The notes beneath the pieces were generated by a model that did not search any database, was not told where the DNA came from, and worked only from the letters and a program-made list of their open reading frames with translations. Below, in pieces: positions 46,698 to 58,902 of a DNA stretch of 64,000 nt. The stretch lies in NCBI GenBank assembly GCA_027604005.1, contig JADGJT010000094.1, forward strand, positions 1 to 64,000, given 5' to 3'. The translations under genes were made by a program, and so were the position numbers. Source of the DNA: Dinochytrium kinnereticum (Eukaryota > Chytridiomycota > Chytridiomycetes > Chytridiales > Chytridiaceae). Each line of letters begins with the position of its first letter. Position 1 is the first letter of the stretch.

Positions 46698-48475
46698 CTA
46701 GAACCAAAAGCTGACGCTAAAGCTCGTGCTTAAGGAGCGAACATAATGCCACCATCCCTTCTAGAAGAAACGAGAAAATATTTTAATAATTCTGACGCAG
46801 AAGAGTTTAGGTCTTAAGGGAAAATCACGACAGTATATCACAATTCAAACGAGAAGAAGAAGGAGAAAGGATTGTAAACAGAATATGGTCATTGACATAC
46901 TGGAATGAACAGCAAATCCCCTTCCTCCACAATACATTCTAAAAAATTCGCTTTCTTAAATTCAGGAAATGCCTCCAGATCAGGATTTGCTGCATCCACC
47001 ATGCTTGTGTTTCCCAGCATATTCTCAGAATGTGGGTAAAGGCTTGACGTCTCAGACGGCGAGAATAATTTGAAATACTTTCGCCCCACAACCTGTGCAA
47101 ACAAGTTCATATGTGGATCCGTATGTAAAGGTGAGACGGTGTCGGAAGGTCCAAACCATGCCGAAACCATGACCTTATCATGTTTGTCAGTGTCGTCGTC
47201 ATCCGAAAAGATACTTCCGGCATAACAATATTCAGGGACGGATATATCATCAAAGAGTTTTGGGACCTGCGCAAAAAGATCATGCTGGGCAAGGTATCCA
47301 ACAAGTGTTGAAGTCGTTGCGGAAGAGTCATCGGACACAGAAAGTGACGGCCGGAATCCCATAAACTTCACTAGAAAATCATCAAAAGTCATGATCTCCT
47401 GTGTCCAAGTATCGTCCGTGTACTTTGCACCAATTTCAATGGGGACCCAACGGTGTCCAAGGAGGGTCCTCAAACTTCCAACGCCTCCAGACCGATGATG
47501 AAGAATGCCCTCTGACCATGGACGCGTCGACATAGCCGGCCAATGCTCCAAAGCGCCACCTTTAATCAAGACTGGCTGTGGGTCATCTTGCTTCAAGATA
47601 TTTGCGAATGCGGTCAGCGATGGTGGGGATTGGTACGTGTGAACCGTTGTTTTGCGGTGGAAAGTGGGGAGGTTAGCATGCGGTAGGGGCCCGACAAATG
47701 CAGGCGGAGGTGATAGAAGTGGCAGGGTTGGAAGGAGTGATTCAATACACGTGATAAACCGATGGATGAGAGTGCGGTAGAAAGGGCATCCTGATATTAA
47801 TAAAGTTAGGTCCAAGTTTTTGAGGGCCGTAAGGAGGTCTGATTCTTTTGGGGACCAAGACTCGCATCGTAATCGTTTCTGACGTGATGAATATTCTGTT
47901 CGTTCTCTCTTGCGAACCCCCTTCGGAGTTTCTACAGCGGTGACTTCATCCAAAACCTCTTCGTAAATGTTCCCAGAGGATACGGGCATGCCGTGAATCA
48001 CAACAGAGCATGCCTTTAGCAGAGCCCCAGTCTCATGCAGACTCCTGTGATAAATATTCACTTCTTTAAAAGGAATCGACCGTATGATATCGTCCGCACG
48101 ATCCGCTACGGCTTCAGCAAGGGTCGCTGGGTTATTTGAAAACAATACTATATCATCATCTTTCTCCTGGTCCGGTTCGACGTTATGAAAACAGTGATTC
48201 AATCGCGTATTCGGAGATTCAGTGGCATTGCCGTGGGATCTTTCAGGCTCAAACTGATACATATGTATAGCATTCCTTGTATCGGATTTGAGGATGTTGG
48301 TGCATTTCCGGATTATGTTATTCAGGGAAGGGTTTGAATAGTTATCTGTGATGCTTCGTAAGAATTTTCTTCGGATGCATAGCGAAGCTAAGCACTCACC
48401 ATCAGAGGACGATATCGAGTGCTGGATTCCGTCCAGGCATTCGTTCACAATCATCAAAAGCTCGAGAAGAGGCAT
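46698..48475 (-). CDS. JmjC-domain oxygenase, JMJD5/KDM8-like
   Basis: Two exons on the minus strand (48475-46901 and 46760-46698) give about 545 residues. The N-terminal half is helical (LLELLMIVNECLDGIQHSI and similar) with a basic patch RKRERTEYSSRQKR, as in the N-terminal domain of JMJD5. The C-terminal JmjC domain contains PVLIKGGALEHWPAM, VPIEIGAKYTDDTW, then SPLHTDPHMNLFAQVVGRK with the iron ligands His and Asp of HxD (about residue 450). The last ligand His is in GWWHYVRSL, encoded by the 21-codon second exon, which ends SFSVSFWF as in human KDM8 (SFSVSFWWS). The family are Fe(II)/2-oxoglutarate hydroxylases; human JMJD5 is an arginyl hydroxylase. The substrate here is unknown. The start is the first in-frame ATG; an upstream exon cannot be excluded. 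Confidence 0.8.
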
Positions 48476-50418
48476 TTGCTGACAATTCCCTGGACCCAAC
48501 ACTTTTTATTAAAGACTTGATGTACCGACTTCTTCTTTTCTTCGACAGCACGACAATCTCAAACATTCCCTAATCCACATGCTACCCTCATGAGCGTCAA
48601 TTCAATTGAATCAATTATTATTCGACTAAAAGAACAAGAAGAAAATAAAGAGAAAAGTAACACTGGGAGATATTGTGAGGTTGTGGCTGAAAGCAATCGG
48701 AGGGTTTTGAAATAAGGATGACGTTCGAGAGGGAAGATCTTGTTATTCTGGCATGTATGTAGGGCGGAGGATTTTGAAATAAGGATGACGGTTTGAGCTT
48801 GGTATTCTGCTATGCATTCAGGGGGACACTCCTTAAAATTGACAATCTTTGAAGAATAGCCATATCGTGAGGAATCACAGCTCCGCGTCGCGTGTGAACC
48901 GAGAAGGAGAGGGATCGAGAGAGAAAGATGGTAATTGGAGTGATATTGGAGTGAGTTTTTGTAACAAACAATGATAAACTGCTTATTACACATTTGAAAC
49001 ATTGCTGCCAAAGGCATTTCTGGGCTTCCCACCAGCTCCTTTGCGTTTTCGGCCGAAGTTTATTTTATTAGTCTCAATTTTGTTTGGGGTTCCAGTTTCA
49101 CTTTGTGTTGTGATTTTCTTGTTTCGCTTCCTTTGCTCACCTATCCTTTCCGTACCTGTCCTCTGTTTTGATTTGGTTTATAACGTGGACTCATTTGTGT
49201 TAAGTTCTCCCGTGTGATATATCCTTTTGCTGGCGATTTGAAAATATCTGTTAAGAAAAGAGGTTGCGATCCAGGTCCAGTTTGCTCATTGAAGGCCGCC
49301 GGAGTTTTTGGTTCCGCCTCTGCATGGTTTACTCCTACTGGAGAAAGGAATGGATAGGCTAAGAGACAAGAATCTGGAGCAAACTAAATTAGATCTCGTT
49401 GGCCAAACTACTAGAGTTCCCTAGCAACCAGCAATACTAGTACAGCCAAAGAATAACTTTAGCCTTCCCCGTCAGACCCCAACCTTCCACGCCCTCCTCC
49501 TTCTGGTCCTCTGTCCTCAATCTTCCGTCCGCCCTCTCCGTCTGCCCTTTCGTCGCAGTTTGGGGTCCTTCGGTGGTGGTTAGACTTGTTGATGCTCTTT
49601 CGCCTCAAATCGTCTAGGAGCAATACCGGTTGGGCGGCTCTCGTCTATTTTCCCAGCAATGTTTATTTCCCTAATTGGCTTGATGAGAGAAATAATTGAT
49701 CCCTTATTACATATTGCCTTATTATCATCGTAAAGATGAAACACCTCTCTGGAAAGCTATACACAGCGGAACGTGTTGTTGCATCGGATAAGTCGATTCA
49801 CACACCACCAGAAAAATTGAGGTTTTTTCAGTGATGCTTCTGAGATCATTGAGGCAGGCATCCTCCTGCCAACTGCCACATTCATTCGCCCGACGAGCAG
49901 CATCCACACTCACTTGCCCCACAGGCATCACCCCGAGACATTCTTTCGCACATACTGAAGGCATCTCATCGCCATTACCATTTTGTGGTTTGATGGACAA
50001 CCTATTTATGGGCCAAAACTCAACTCCAAAGCTCACCTCTCCCGCCGGAATCACAACCTCAAACTCGCCTGTTAGTTCAATTACAATTTCTGATCCATCT
50101 TCTCGCTTATGGAACAATGCGTGGTCCCATATCTAACAGATTCCCCGTCATTCAACTCAAATAGCAATCATCACTAGCCACAAGCCCGATCACCTCGGCC
50201 TTAGGAAGCACACCTTTGGCGATGCGCTGCATATCAGGCTGGGTTCTTTTTCAGCAAGCGGACGATGATCATTAAGATGCGTATGCTGGTTTTGGTTTTG
50301 TGTGAGCATGTTGATTGGCGAACGATTGGTCTTTCCGCAAACAATGCATGTGTCGTTTGCTTCTTTAACTTAATAAAGGTGGAAAGGGTTTTTTGGTGAA
50401 TATCGAGCGTCCTCAGTT
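48476..50418. other. Divergent intergenic region with an imperfect 67-bp duplication
   Basis: About 1.9 kb between the JmjC protein and the large disordered-protein gene. A 26-base unit at 48698-48723 recurs at 48765-48790 with one mismatch, spaced 67 bases, and the flanks are partly alike. A 101-codon plus frame at 49831-50136 starts with a leader-like MLLRSLRQ...ARRAAST but shows no conserved domain. I saw no RNA gene. Confidence 0.4.
49834..50136 (+). CDS. Doubtful small ORF with mitochondrial-type leader
   Basis: A 100-codon frame from the second of two adjacent ATGs. The first 30 residues are basic, hydroxylated and free of acidic residues, ending ARRAASTL, like a matrix presequence. 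The rest is Ser/Thr/Pro-rich without recognisable structure. The opposite strand is open over the same span (50117-49725), so one of the two may be chance. No intron or partner exon was identified. Kept as a low-confidence candidate only. Confidence 0.15.
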   Translation: MLLRSLRQASSCQLPHSFARRAASTLTCPTGITPRHSFAHTEGISSPLPFCGLMDNLFMGQNSTPKLTSPAGITTSNSPVSSITISDPSSRLWNNAWSHI

Positions 50419-53400
50419 ATGTATAAGAACAATAAATGGGCTCAGGGCTCCATGAGCGGCAGTGGGCATCTTTTGGAGGACCGCCGTGGCAATGTCGCAG
50501 ATGCAAAGGATATGCGTGTGCCTCCCCGCCCGGTTAGGGTCCATAATAAGTCTGTCTTTACTAAATAAGCTTGCATAGATAAAGTCTCGAGAACTGGAGA
50601 CTGAGAAACAATATGTTCCTCGTGCGATTTATAATGACCCCATACAGGAACTTTTACTTAAAGAGGAAGGCCAGAGGGGCCGAGCTCGTACTCGTCGACG
50701 AGTGGCCAGCGAAGAGATTATCCGTCCCTTGAAAAGGTCCAACAGTTACTTGCCGAGGATCGCTGATTCACCTGTCTTTGCACGATGTCCCTCCGTCGTG
50801 ACTGATAGGTCAGCTCTAGAGGTAAGCATGAATTCACGAGCACCTTTTCTAATTACATTAAAATGACAGTCCGCGCATGAGGATAGCCTTGATATGTCCA
50901 GTATCGAGGAGGAGAGCAGAACAGTCATTCTCACGGAAATTGGTGTTGACATTATGAACAATTCTTACAAACCTCCGATAGCACCCCTTCCAAAAGCAGC
51001 CCTTCGAAATCCGTCGGATTGGCCCGTATACCATGTCTCAAGACACAAGTCTCTTCCACCAGTTTTTGGATCCACCGTGCGAGCTGCGACATGGAGAAAT
51101 ACACTTTCCCTTTACGACGAGGCTCAAACTAAAGCGGCTTATGACAACACGCAGAAGATGTTGGACGCGAAAGTTGACTACGCAAAATCTCTTACGTTGA
51201 GGTATTCGAGGAAGGCTAATCGCATGAGGCGAAGGAGATGTGGGCTCAGCTTCCGTGGCCGTGGAAAACTGGAGGCTAACCACTTGAAGGAGTTTGAGGC
51301 TCAGAGGGCCAAGGGGAAAGTCGCCGCGCCTGTGCTTCCGCAAAAAATCTATCCAAAGGGAAGAGGTCGGGAAAATATATCGGCCCTCGCTGCTGGATCA
51401 GGCGGCACTGTGGGATCGGCTGTCGCGACATCGGCTGTCGCGACAATGATTCCTCAAAATCAAAAGCAACCTTCCTTGGAATTACAGGGCTCAGCGTGTT
51501 CCTCTTTAGGATTACTTGGAGCCGACTCAAGGGAGAAGTATGCAGAGAACTTGAAAAGCACAACGCCTTCTGGATGCCATGTGTCGCGGACAGAAATTGA
51601 AGAGGGGGGCGGCAGCTCGGCATCAACTTCGAGACAGGATTTGGAATCAACACCTTCAGAGGAAAGTGCTGCCTTGCATATTCCTCTCCGGCCTTCTGAC
51701 GCCTCCGTAAGGCTTTCCCCAGGGTCTCTAGATGAATGCAACGGAGAGGAACAGGGGACTTATTCAAGCAGCACGGGAGCTATTGAACCTCCCAAAGAAG
51801 AAAACAGAAGTGAAAAGAAGTCGCTTGATTCTCTTTCGAGTCCTGTTGAAGATGCCTGGTTAGAAGAAGAGAGGAAGGCTCTGTACGCTTCTTGGGGAAG
51901 ACAGGTTCCGGACGAACCAGCTGCAACCGTAGTCGAAGAGAAACAGAAGCAAGAAGATCTTACAGGCGATTATTTAGTAGGAGAGAACATTTACGATAGT
52001 ACAAATTCAGTAGGGAAGGTCGGCTCGGACAATTCGCCGGCTGGACTTATGAAAGCAGAAGACTCAAGGAGTGATGCGAATTCGAGGGTTCTAATGGACG
52101 AAAAGGAATTTTGCAATGAGAAAGCACTTAAGCTCGAGCAAGTCATAGCTTCGGCGGACATCAAGCCACCTTCCGAGGCAGCGCAGAAATTAAGCGTGCT
52201 TTTCCTTCGCGAAGAAAAGATTTCGTTAGACTTATCTGCGAAGAAAATGCCCTCTACGGCAGCAAAGAATTTGGTAATTATCGAGTCTACCGAAGCTGGT
52301 ATCGGAAATGAAGGGTATCTGGAATCATACGAAAGTCTTGAACCTGCGGCCAAGTCAATTGAATCAAGTGTATCCCTTAACATCGAAAACGCAGAATGTA
52401 CTTCTTCACAAACATCTCCTTCAACAGAATCTCTTACTGAAAAGGACGTCAAACTAAAGTCTGCCAAATCAAAGGCCATCCAAGGCCTGAAGAAGCTCAC
52501 ATCGCCGATTTCCAAAATATTCAATCAATCGAAGGATAGTCTTCTATCTAGATCTTCTGCAAATTCCATCGCTGATTTGAATTCTGGGGAGCAACACGAC
52601 GATAACTCATGTGAAGGAAATGATGTAAGCGCTCCGAAAGAGAGGAGGGAGAGCACTTCTAGTAGAATCAGTCGGTCTAGCAGGATGAGCAAGATGAGCC
52701 GCTCTTCTATCAATCATGATGGAGAGGTCTCGCCCAACCAGGCTTCTTCTGCCGACACGAAAAAATCATTCGGGAGCCTCCGAAGCTTTAAGGAAGCGTC
52801 AAAAAGTATAATGGGGAGATCTAACTCCAACAGCAATGTAAAACCCATGGATCGCCGGGGTTCGGAAACTAGCGTAGGTGTTGGATCTACTGGCGACTCA
52901 CCGCAAAAGTCGAACTATAGTCTTAAATCTCTTAAGGCAAAATCAATTGGGAGCTTTAGGTCCCTAAAACTTGGGAAAAATAAGTCGGGATCTAAAGAGA
53001 AGCTAGGAGTCTCGGAGGACAACGACGATGATGCTGTCGTGATTGAGGAGGACGAAGATTCGGAAGTTCCAGTTCTATATACATCGGCCGCAATAAGCCA
53101 TATTACTAAAGTCACCCCGGCACTGTCGCAATCGACCGAAAGTACTAGATCTGGACTTCTAGCCCCTAAAGAAAGCGATAACTTAGACGCTTTGGCAAAC
53201 TATGATAAATCACCTGAGGATTTGGAGTCATCACGGGCCTCAATATCCCAATTAAAGCAATCATTGAAGAAAGCTACGAACGATTCAGCGATGAAGTTAG
53301 AGGGAGCAGAAGATGTTGAGACAATTCAAGGGATGATCTCGAAGGGCGATAATATGGAACATTCAACATCTTCGCTTTTGAAGCCGGCAATTATGGAAGA

Positions 53401-55723
53401 AATCTTTAGCAACGGTGAAGACAAGGACAAAGTCGATAAGAGCACGCTTCCCGCCACAGTTATTGGCGTCTCATTGTTTAAAGAGTCGCTGGACGTCTTT
53501 AATGGACCCGCCCGTAACGATGAGATCAAGGAGCTTAACACCTCTTCAATCAAATCATTGATGCAATCGGTTCAAAAAGCCGATGATTTTGTAGGAAAGA
53601 CGAAAGCAGATACAGATTTAGTAGAGACATTACCAAATGAACCTCTTTCAAAGGATTTTACGCCTGATGGGAGCAATACAAACCTTAAAGAGGACAAGCC
53701 CACAGCCATACTTCATTCCGTGGAGCCAAGCACGAACGTTTTGCCTGATTGTATGAGTCAAATGCACATCACCACTGATAACGAAACGAATGTTAAGGCT
53801 GATATTACCTCTACGGTTTCGAAGCCAGTACAGAGTGATCTTAAATTTGATTCTCCCGCGGCTAATCCACAAGATGAATCGAAGCTTCCCGTGAAATCTT
53901 CTGAGGGCCGTATGGAACTAGAAGCAATTAAAAGCAGTGAAGAAATATCGACGGCGAACTTAAGCGTATCGGTCAAGGCGCTAAGGAGCGTTATGGCAGT
54001 TGAGTCATTTGCGAAGCTGACTGCTATAAAGAAGGAATCCCAAGTGGAGAACTTTAAAGCTTCCGAGTCATCTAAAACCCCGAGTAACCTTTCCAATTTA
54101 CAAGACAAGGAACTTAGGGAGGATGACACTGTCATATCTTATGCAACAACTTTAGAGAAGTCAAATCCTATCAGGTCATTGCAGCCGACTAACTTAGAAG
54201 AGAAGGAAACCACGGTCAAGACGAATGATGTCAACGTCTTTGCTGCTTCTCGTCCAATGCCTCGTGTAGCCATGTTCATGAATGCAATGGACTTAAACAG
54301 TATTCAGTCACCTCAATCGAAAGATGCCGATTCTACCATGCCAATATCCGTAACAGCTAAAGAAGAGAGTCAGTCATCGGAGAAGCCTTTAGAAAAGACG
54401 GAAAGTCTTGGTTCACAGGCTAAGTCACAGAATCTATACGCGACACCTGCAGAAAAGGAAAAGGCTAGGCAAAGAGAGAACGCATTAAAGTCGAATCAGG
54501 AGCTTGACGAGAATCAGACTATTCCACCGGAGAGGAAGACGGAGATAATTGCTTCTCCTCCTACCAGTGTAGCCGGAGCCTCTACGTCGGATCTAGTTAT
54601 CAAAAAAGTTGAGGTAATGGTCCCGGAAACGAAAGCAACTACTACGACTGCTCCTGATGCTTTACGGGAGGCCCTGACAATACCTCAAAGCGTATTTTTT
54701 TTTTTCCAATCCAACTATTCCTAATTTCGTTGTAGATGTCTCTAAAGGCGTCTTTGAAAGGTGTTAAGTGCGATGTGAAGTTCGAAAACTTTGAATTGCA
54801 TTGCCTTGAGAAGGGTAAACTAATTATCGAATTCAATGCTAACATTACCTAAGGGAAACCAGCGAAGCACTTCTTCCCAATAGAATCAAGAAGAATACTT
54901 AAGGCCCAACAAGATAGTGAAAACGAAGTAACTGTGCATGCCTGCGTCACTCGGAAGAAGAACATGGGAGGTTCAAAGCTTAAGAAACTTAAATTCCAGT
55001 TCGAGGAATCGTCCAAAGTGAAACCTTTCGTGAGCATGATTATGATAGCAGTTTACGGATCTGGTTCGTTGAGAATACAGTGCTGCCTTTTCATTCTAAC
55101 AAATACCAGCTACTCTCGATGCGAACGTGACAAGAAATGTTCTCGTCCTGATAGACAAATTTGATAGCAAGGAGGCCACGAAAAACGTCGATAAGTACAT
55201 GAAGCCAGTGTGGGATGTAGTTCAAAAAACTGCAGATGTAAAAAGTATGATTTTGGGCAGCCGATAGGACTCTAACATGGCGTTAAGCTGTCCAATTCAA
55301 CGAATTTAGTGTTGCGAACGCACTGCAGGCCCAGGATTGGGGAAAGGCTGGGAATATTGTTGTCATCTCAAATGATTTTGCCCCGAGACTCTGTCAAGTA
55401 CTGGTCCGCAACTCGATATGCTCAAATCCAGGTAATACATCCATTACAAAAATTATGTGCTTACCGTTTTAGTCAATCTACCCGTAGAATCAGACCCCGT
55501 GGATGCAGCCCTCGCGGTTGTGAAATGTGAGTTTCCTTAATCTTTTTGTTTGAGCTGTTATTTTCCTGGAAAAGCCTAGATAGTAGATGTTTGCATCGAA
55601 CTGAAGCCATATTCCACTATAGCTTGCGCTGGGAAGAGCAAGAAAGGGATTTTACACGTAACTGGCTTTGTTCCAAGTAGAGAGGAGGGGAAGCTAGCCG
55701 GGTTCTTTAAGGCCTTCAAATAA
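50419..55723 (+). CDS. Large disordered protein with degenerate SphK/DAGK-like C-terminus
   Basis: Nine exons (50419-50532, 50579-50821, 50870-54691, 54736-54814, 54854-55063, 55110-55244, 55288-55431, 55473-55526, 55584-55723) give about 1,646 residues. Residues 1-240 are basic with a semi-ordered segment (SDWPVYHVSRHKSLPPVFGS, LSLYDEAQTKAAYDNTQK); about 240-1390 are Ser/Lys/Glu-rich and disordered with recurring short amphipathic motifs. The last 250 residues resemble a lipid-kinase fold of the sphingosine/diacylglycerol kinase type: a PH-like segment (ILKAQQDSENEVTVHACVTR, LKFQFEES), then TRNVLVLIDKFDSKEATKNV, KPVWDVVQKTADVK, WGKAGNIVVISND and DPVDAALAVVKLDVCIELK. The GGDG nucleotide loop and the SGN motif are absent and the chain is much shorter, so it would be catalytically dead. 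The terminal exons are the least certain joins. The function is unknown. Confidence 0.5.
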
Positions 55724-55868
55724 TAACGAAATGAAATATGTCACGTATTATCATTCCGCTTATTATTCAACTGAAATCCTTAATATATGGTGCTATAACA
55801 GTAGGCATGTGCCCTTACACCTTGTGTGTGTTATTGGATATTATAATTGTTACTAAATTTGGACAAAC

Positions 55869-56291
55869 ATGCAAATAATTCTGCTTCCGATGTTCGCGGC
55901 AGCATGCGCATTTTTTGCTTACACTTACGTCGGTCGCGGCGGCGTATACTCCAATAGCTTTGATAAACTTATTCCTGCAAATGCTCCTGTCAAAGACCTT
56001 TGGGTGCCTTTGGAATGCAGAGGGAGAATGGAGCCGTTCATTGAAGGCAAGCACAACACAACACACAACTTCGCTGACTTGACCAGGTTGCAGCCCATCA
56101 AAATGCGGTCGTTACATAATGATTCATTTGCGACGGGAAGCGAGATTGAAACTTTGGTAGCGATATCGGATAGAGCCATGGCCCTTGGCATGGCCCTTGG
56201 GGGACCTTCAATATTCGACCTAGCTTCTGGAGCCGTGACATATGAGGATCGATTTATTTCAATCTACCGCAATAGTTACAAGCCTGAGTAG
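55869..56291 (+). CDS. Small orphan secreted or membrane-anchored protein
   Basis: Intronless 140-codon frame, not recognised. It begins with a hydrophobic segment (IILLPMFAAACAFFAYTYV) that could be a signal peptide or anchor, followed by a mixed-charge domain with one Cys and an N-glycosylation site (NTTHN). The C-terminal half (ALGMALGGPSIFDLASGAV) looks folded rather than low-complexity. It lies 145 bases after the pseudo-kinase gene in the same direction, so it might instead be a distal exon of that gene, although the upstream frame already ends. The stop codon is inside the left arm of a long hairpin (56289-56343). Confidence 0.35.
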   Translation: MQIILLPMFAAACAFFAYTYVGRGGVYSNSFDKLIPANAPVKDLWVPLECRGRMEPFIEGKHNTTHNFADLTRLQPIKMRSLHNDSFATGSEIETLVAISDRAMALGMALGGPSIFDLASGAVTYEDRFISIYRNSYKPE

Positions 56292-56343
56292 TACAGATAG
56301 AGCACCGAATGATACCGTTTTATTCGGTGCTCTATCTATACTA
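56289..56343. repeat. 22-bp near-perfect inverted repeat at a stop codon
   Basis: Left arm 56289-56310 and right arm 56322-56343 pair over 22 bases with a single mismatch, around an 11-base loop; the core AGATAGAGCACCGAAT is exact. The TAG stop of the preceding small gene forms the first three bases of the left arm. A transcript through it would fold into a stable hairpin at the stop codon. Confidence 0.85.
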
Positions 56344-56975
56344 CTACCCTGTATGCCAGAATAGAGGAAAGGATTCGAAGTGTTTTGGCATTAAGGATTC
56401 TGATTATTTGGCCTTGGGAAAGCCATCTTTTTTTTCTCGAATCGACGATTCAAAGCCTCACACAATTCATGATGATTACACTCATTCGCAGGTGGACAGG
56501 GATCAAGTAATATCCACTAGTTGGTTGTTGTTTGGAAAGGCTTATATTTCTTTTGCTCTCTCTAGTACGGCACTTTTTGCTATACAGGACTTCTGTATTT
56601 GAGTACATCAGGAAAAAACTTCTCTGGGGGAGACTTTGTTTGGCTTAAACAACCCGAATCTGATGTGCGAGAGAAGACTGAAGTTGAATATAGGACTGAG
56701 GAGTTGGTTTTGATGCCACGTAGTGGGTAGTGGACGTCTGTCTCTCTTTTCTTCTGGGGCAGAAAACCCTCATCGAGTCAATCGCGTAACGAGCGGAGTC
56801 AGAAGAGGTATTTAAGGATCAACCCTAACCCGGAGTCTAAATTGAGTGTAGCTCTCACCGTTGCGTTCTCTTGTCAGCACGAGCCGATAAACCAGTATAA
56901 AGGCATTTATGACATTTTAATGCCAGGATATAAAAAGGTTTAAGATGGTGCAATATCCATGTGATTATTATTTGA
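56344..56975. other. Intergenic region before the TDP2-like gene
   Basis: About 630 bases with one plus frame (56309-56602, 97 codons) that starts inside the hairpin and has no recognisable feature. The region should contain the 3' end of the minus-strand EEP gene. No RNA gene seen. Confidence 0.45.
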
Positions 56976-57832
56976 TTATTGAATGCAAGCAAAGATCCCA
57001 TAGTGATCTGAAATGAAAGCCTTGACGCCCGCTGAATGCAGCTCTCCCTTCACCAATTCAAACTTCTTGACGCCCATGTTCATGAGGAATATTCGATCAA
57101 ATCTACACCGAAATCCAGGGAACGATCCTTCCTTAGGGTGGAATTCATTTTCCAACGAATCAAAAGTAAACTTATGATCTTTCGGGGATTTGGCCAAGAG
57201 AAATGCGTCTTTCACTCCAAGCTTGCACACTGAACTCGTCTCAGCTTCCCGCATGTTCATGTCGCCGCATATAATCCCTTGTGAGAAAACTGGTAAAACG
57301 GTGTTCGACAAACTGTGCAGAATATCGAACCGAGACTGCGCACCATCAGCGAAAGGAGGGAGGTGGCAGTTGATAAAAACCGACGGGGTATCATCAGAGA
57401 ATAAACGGAAAGGTGTGATAGATATGGGGAGGTGATCGAATTGACTTGCAAGGGATCCGTATTCTTCTGGTAGTTCATGTTTGTCCAGAATCTGTCCGAG
57501 TTCAATGAACGACATGTCGACAAAGGTTGCTACTTCCAAGCAGTGCGACTTGGCAGTTCCTAGAAGTTGAAAAGTGGTCTCATTTTCTATTCTTCTTAGG
57601 GTTGCCTGCGAAATCTCCTGCAAGGCGAGAAAGTGTGGCCTTTTGCGGTTGACGAGGTTCATAAAGTCGCCCCATTTTGAGCAGCCACCAGTTGACCTCA
57701 GCGCATAGGGCAGCTCGTCACCCTGTTGAAATCTGTTAGCCCCACGCACATCGCGGACAACTGGCGAAGGATAGAGACCGCGAGGTTGAAGGTTAGGACG
57801 CGCAGGGGGGCCAGAGAGGTGTTCGACAGCAT
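56976..57832 (-). CDS. TDP2-like endonuclease/exonuclease/phosphatase
   Basis: Two exons on the minus strand (57832-57779 and 57722-56976, 56-bp intron) give 266 residues. All EEP-fold motifs are present in order: RVLTFNLA with the catalytic Asn, FLALQEIS with the metal-binding Glu, FINCHLPPFADG, ICGDMNMRE with the Asp/Asn pair, CRFDRIFL, and SDHYGIF with the catalytic His. The GD.N.RE motif, the spacing, and KFTFDS...CRFDRIF resemble tyrosyl-DNA phosphodiesterase 2, which removes trapped topoisomerase II from DNA 5' ends. The protein lacks the N-terminal ubiquitin-binding domain of animal TDP2. A generic EEP phosphodiesterase is the alternative. The intron was placed because it alone joins the LTFNLA strand to the second frame. 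Its start lies 110 bases from the divergent NAC alpha start. Confidence 0.72.
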
Positions 57833-57942
57833 TCGTGTTGTGCCTTGAAATTTTCCGTGGTTGCACGCAGCTGATTTATTGATCTGCCTTTTTTTTTCTT
57901 CCCTCCCTTTCACTTTTTCGAAATCCACACAGCATCGCAACC

Positions 57943-58774
<832 letters not shown>

Positions 58775-58805
58775 ATCACCTCAGGACCTCAATCCATGCT
58801 CCGAT

Positions 58806-58811
58806 AATAAA
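58806..58811 (+). terminator. Candidate polyadenylation signal of NAC alpha
   Basis: AATAAA 31 bases after the stop codon and about 90 bases before the next start, so the 3' untranslated region must be very short. Confidence 0.55.
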
Positions 58812-58902
58812 CTCTTTCGTGTCTCTTGAGCCTCCAGTGTTATTTTTGTTGAAATGGCAGATCATGCCGAATTTTTAAAAAATATATAGTTTTCTGGTCG
58901 AG

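Noticed and set aside
48559..49032. 157-codon minus-strand frame upstream of the JmjC gene
   Set aside because: Contains the imperfect tandem duplication in different contexts, has no domain and mixed composition; probably chance.
56309..56602. 97-codon plus frame after the small orphan gene
   Set aside because: Starts inside the hairpin, no leader or domain, no sign of splicing to a neighbour.
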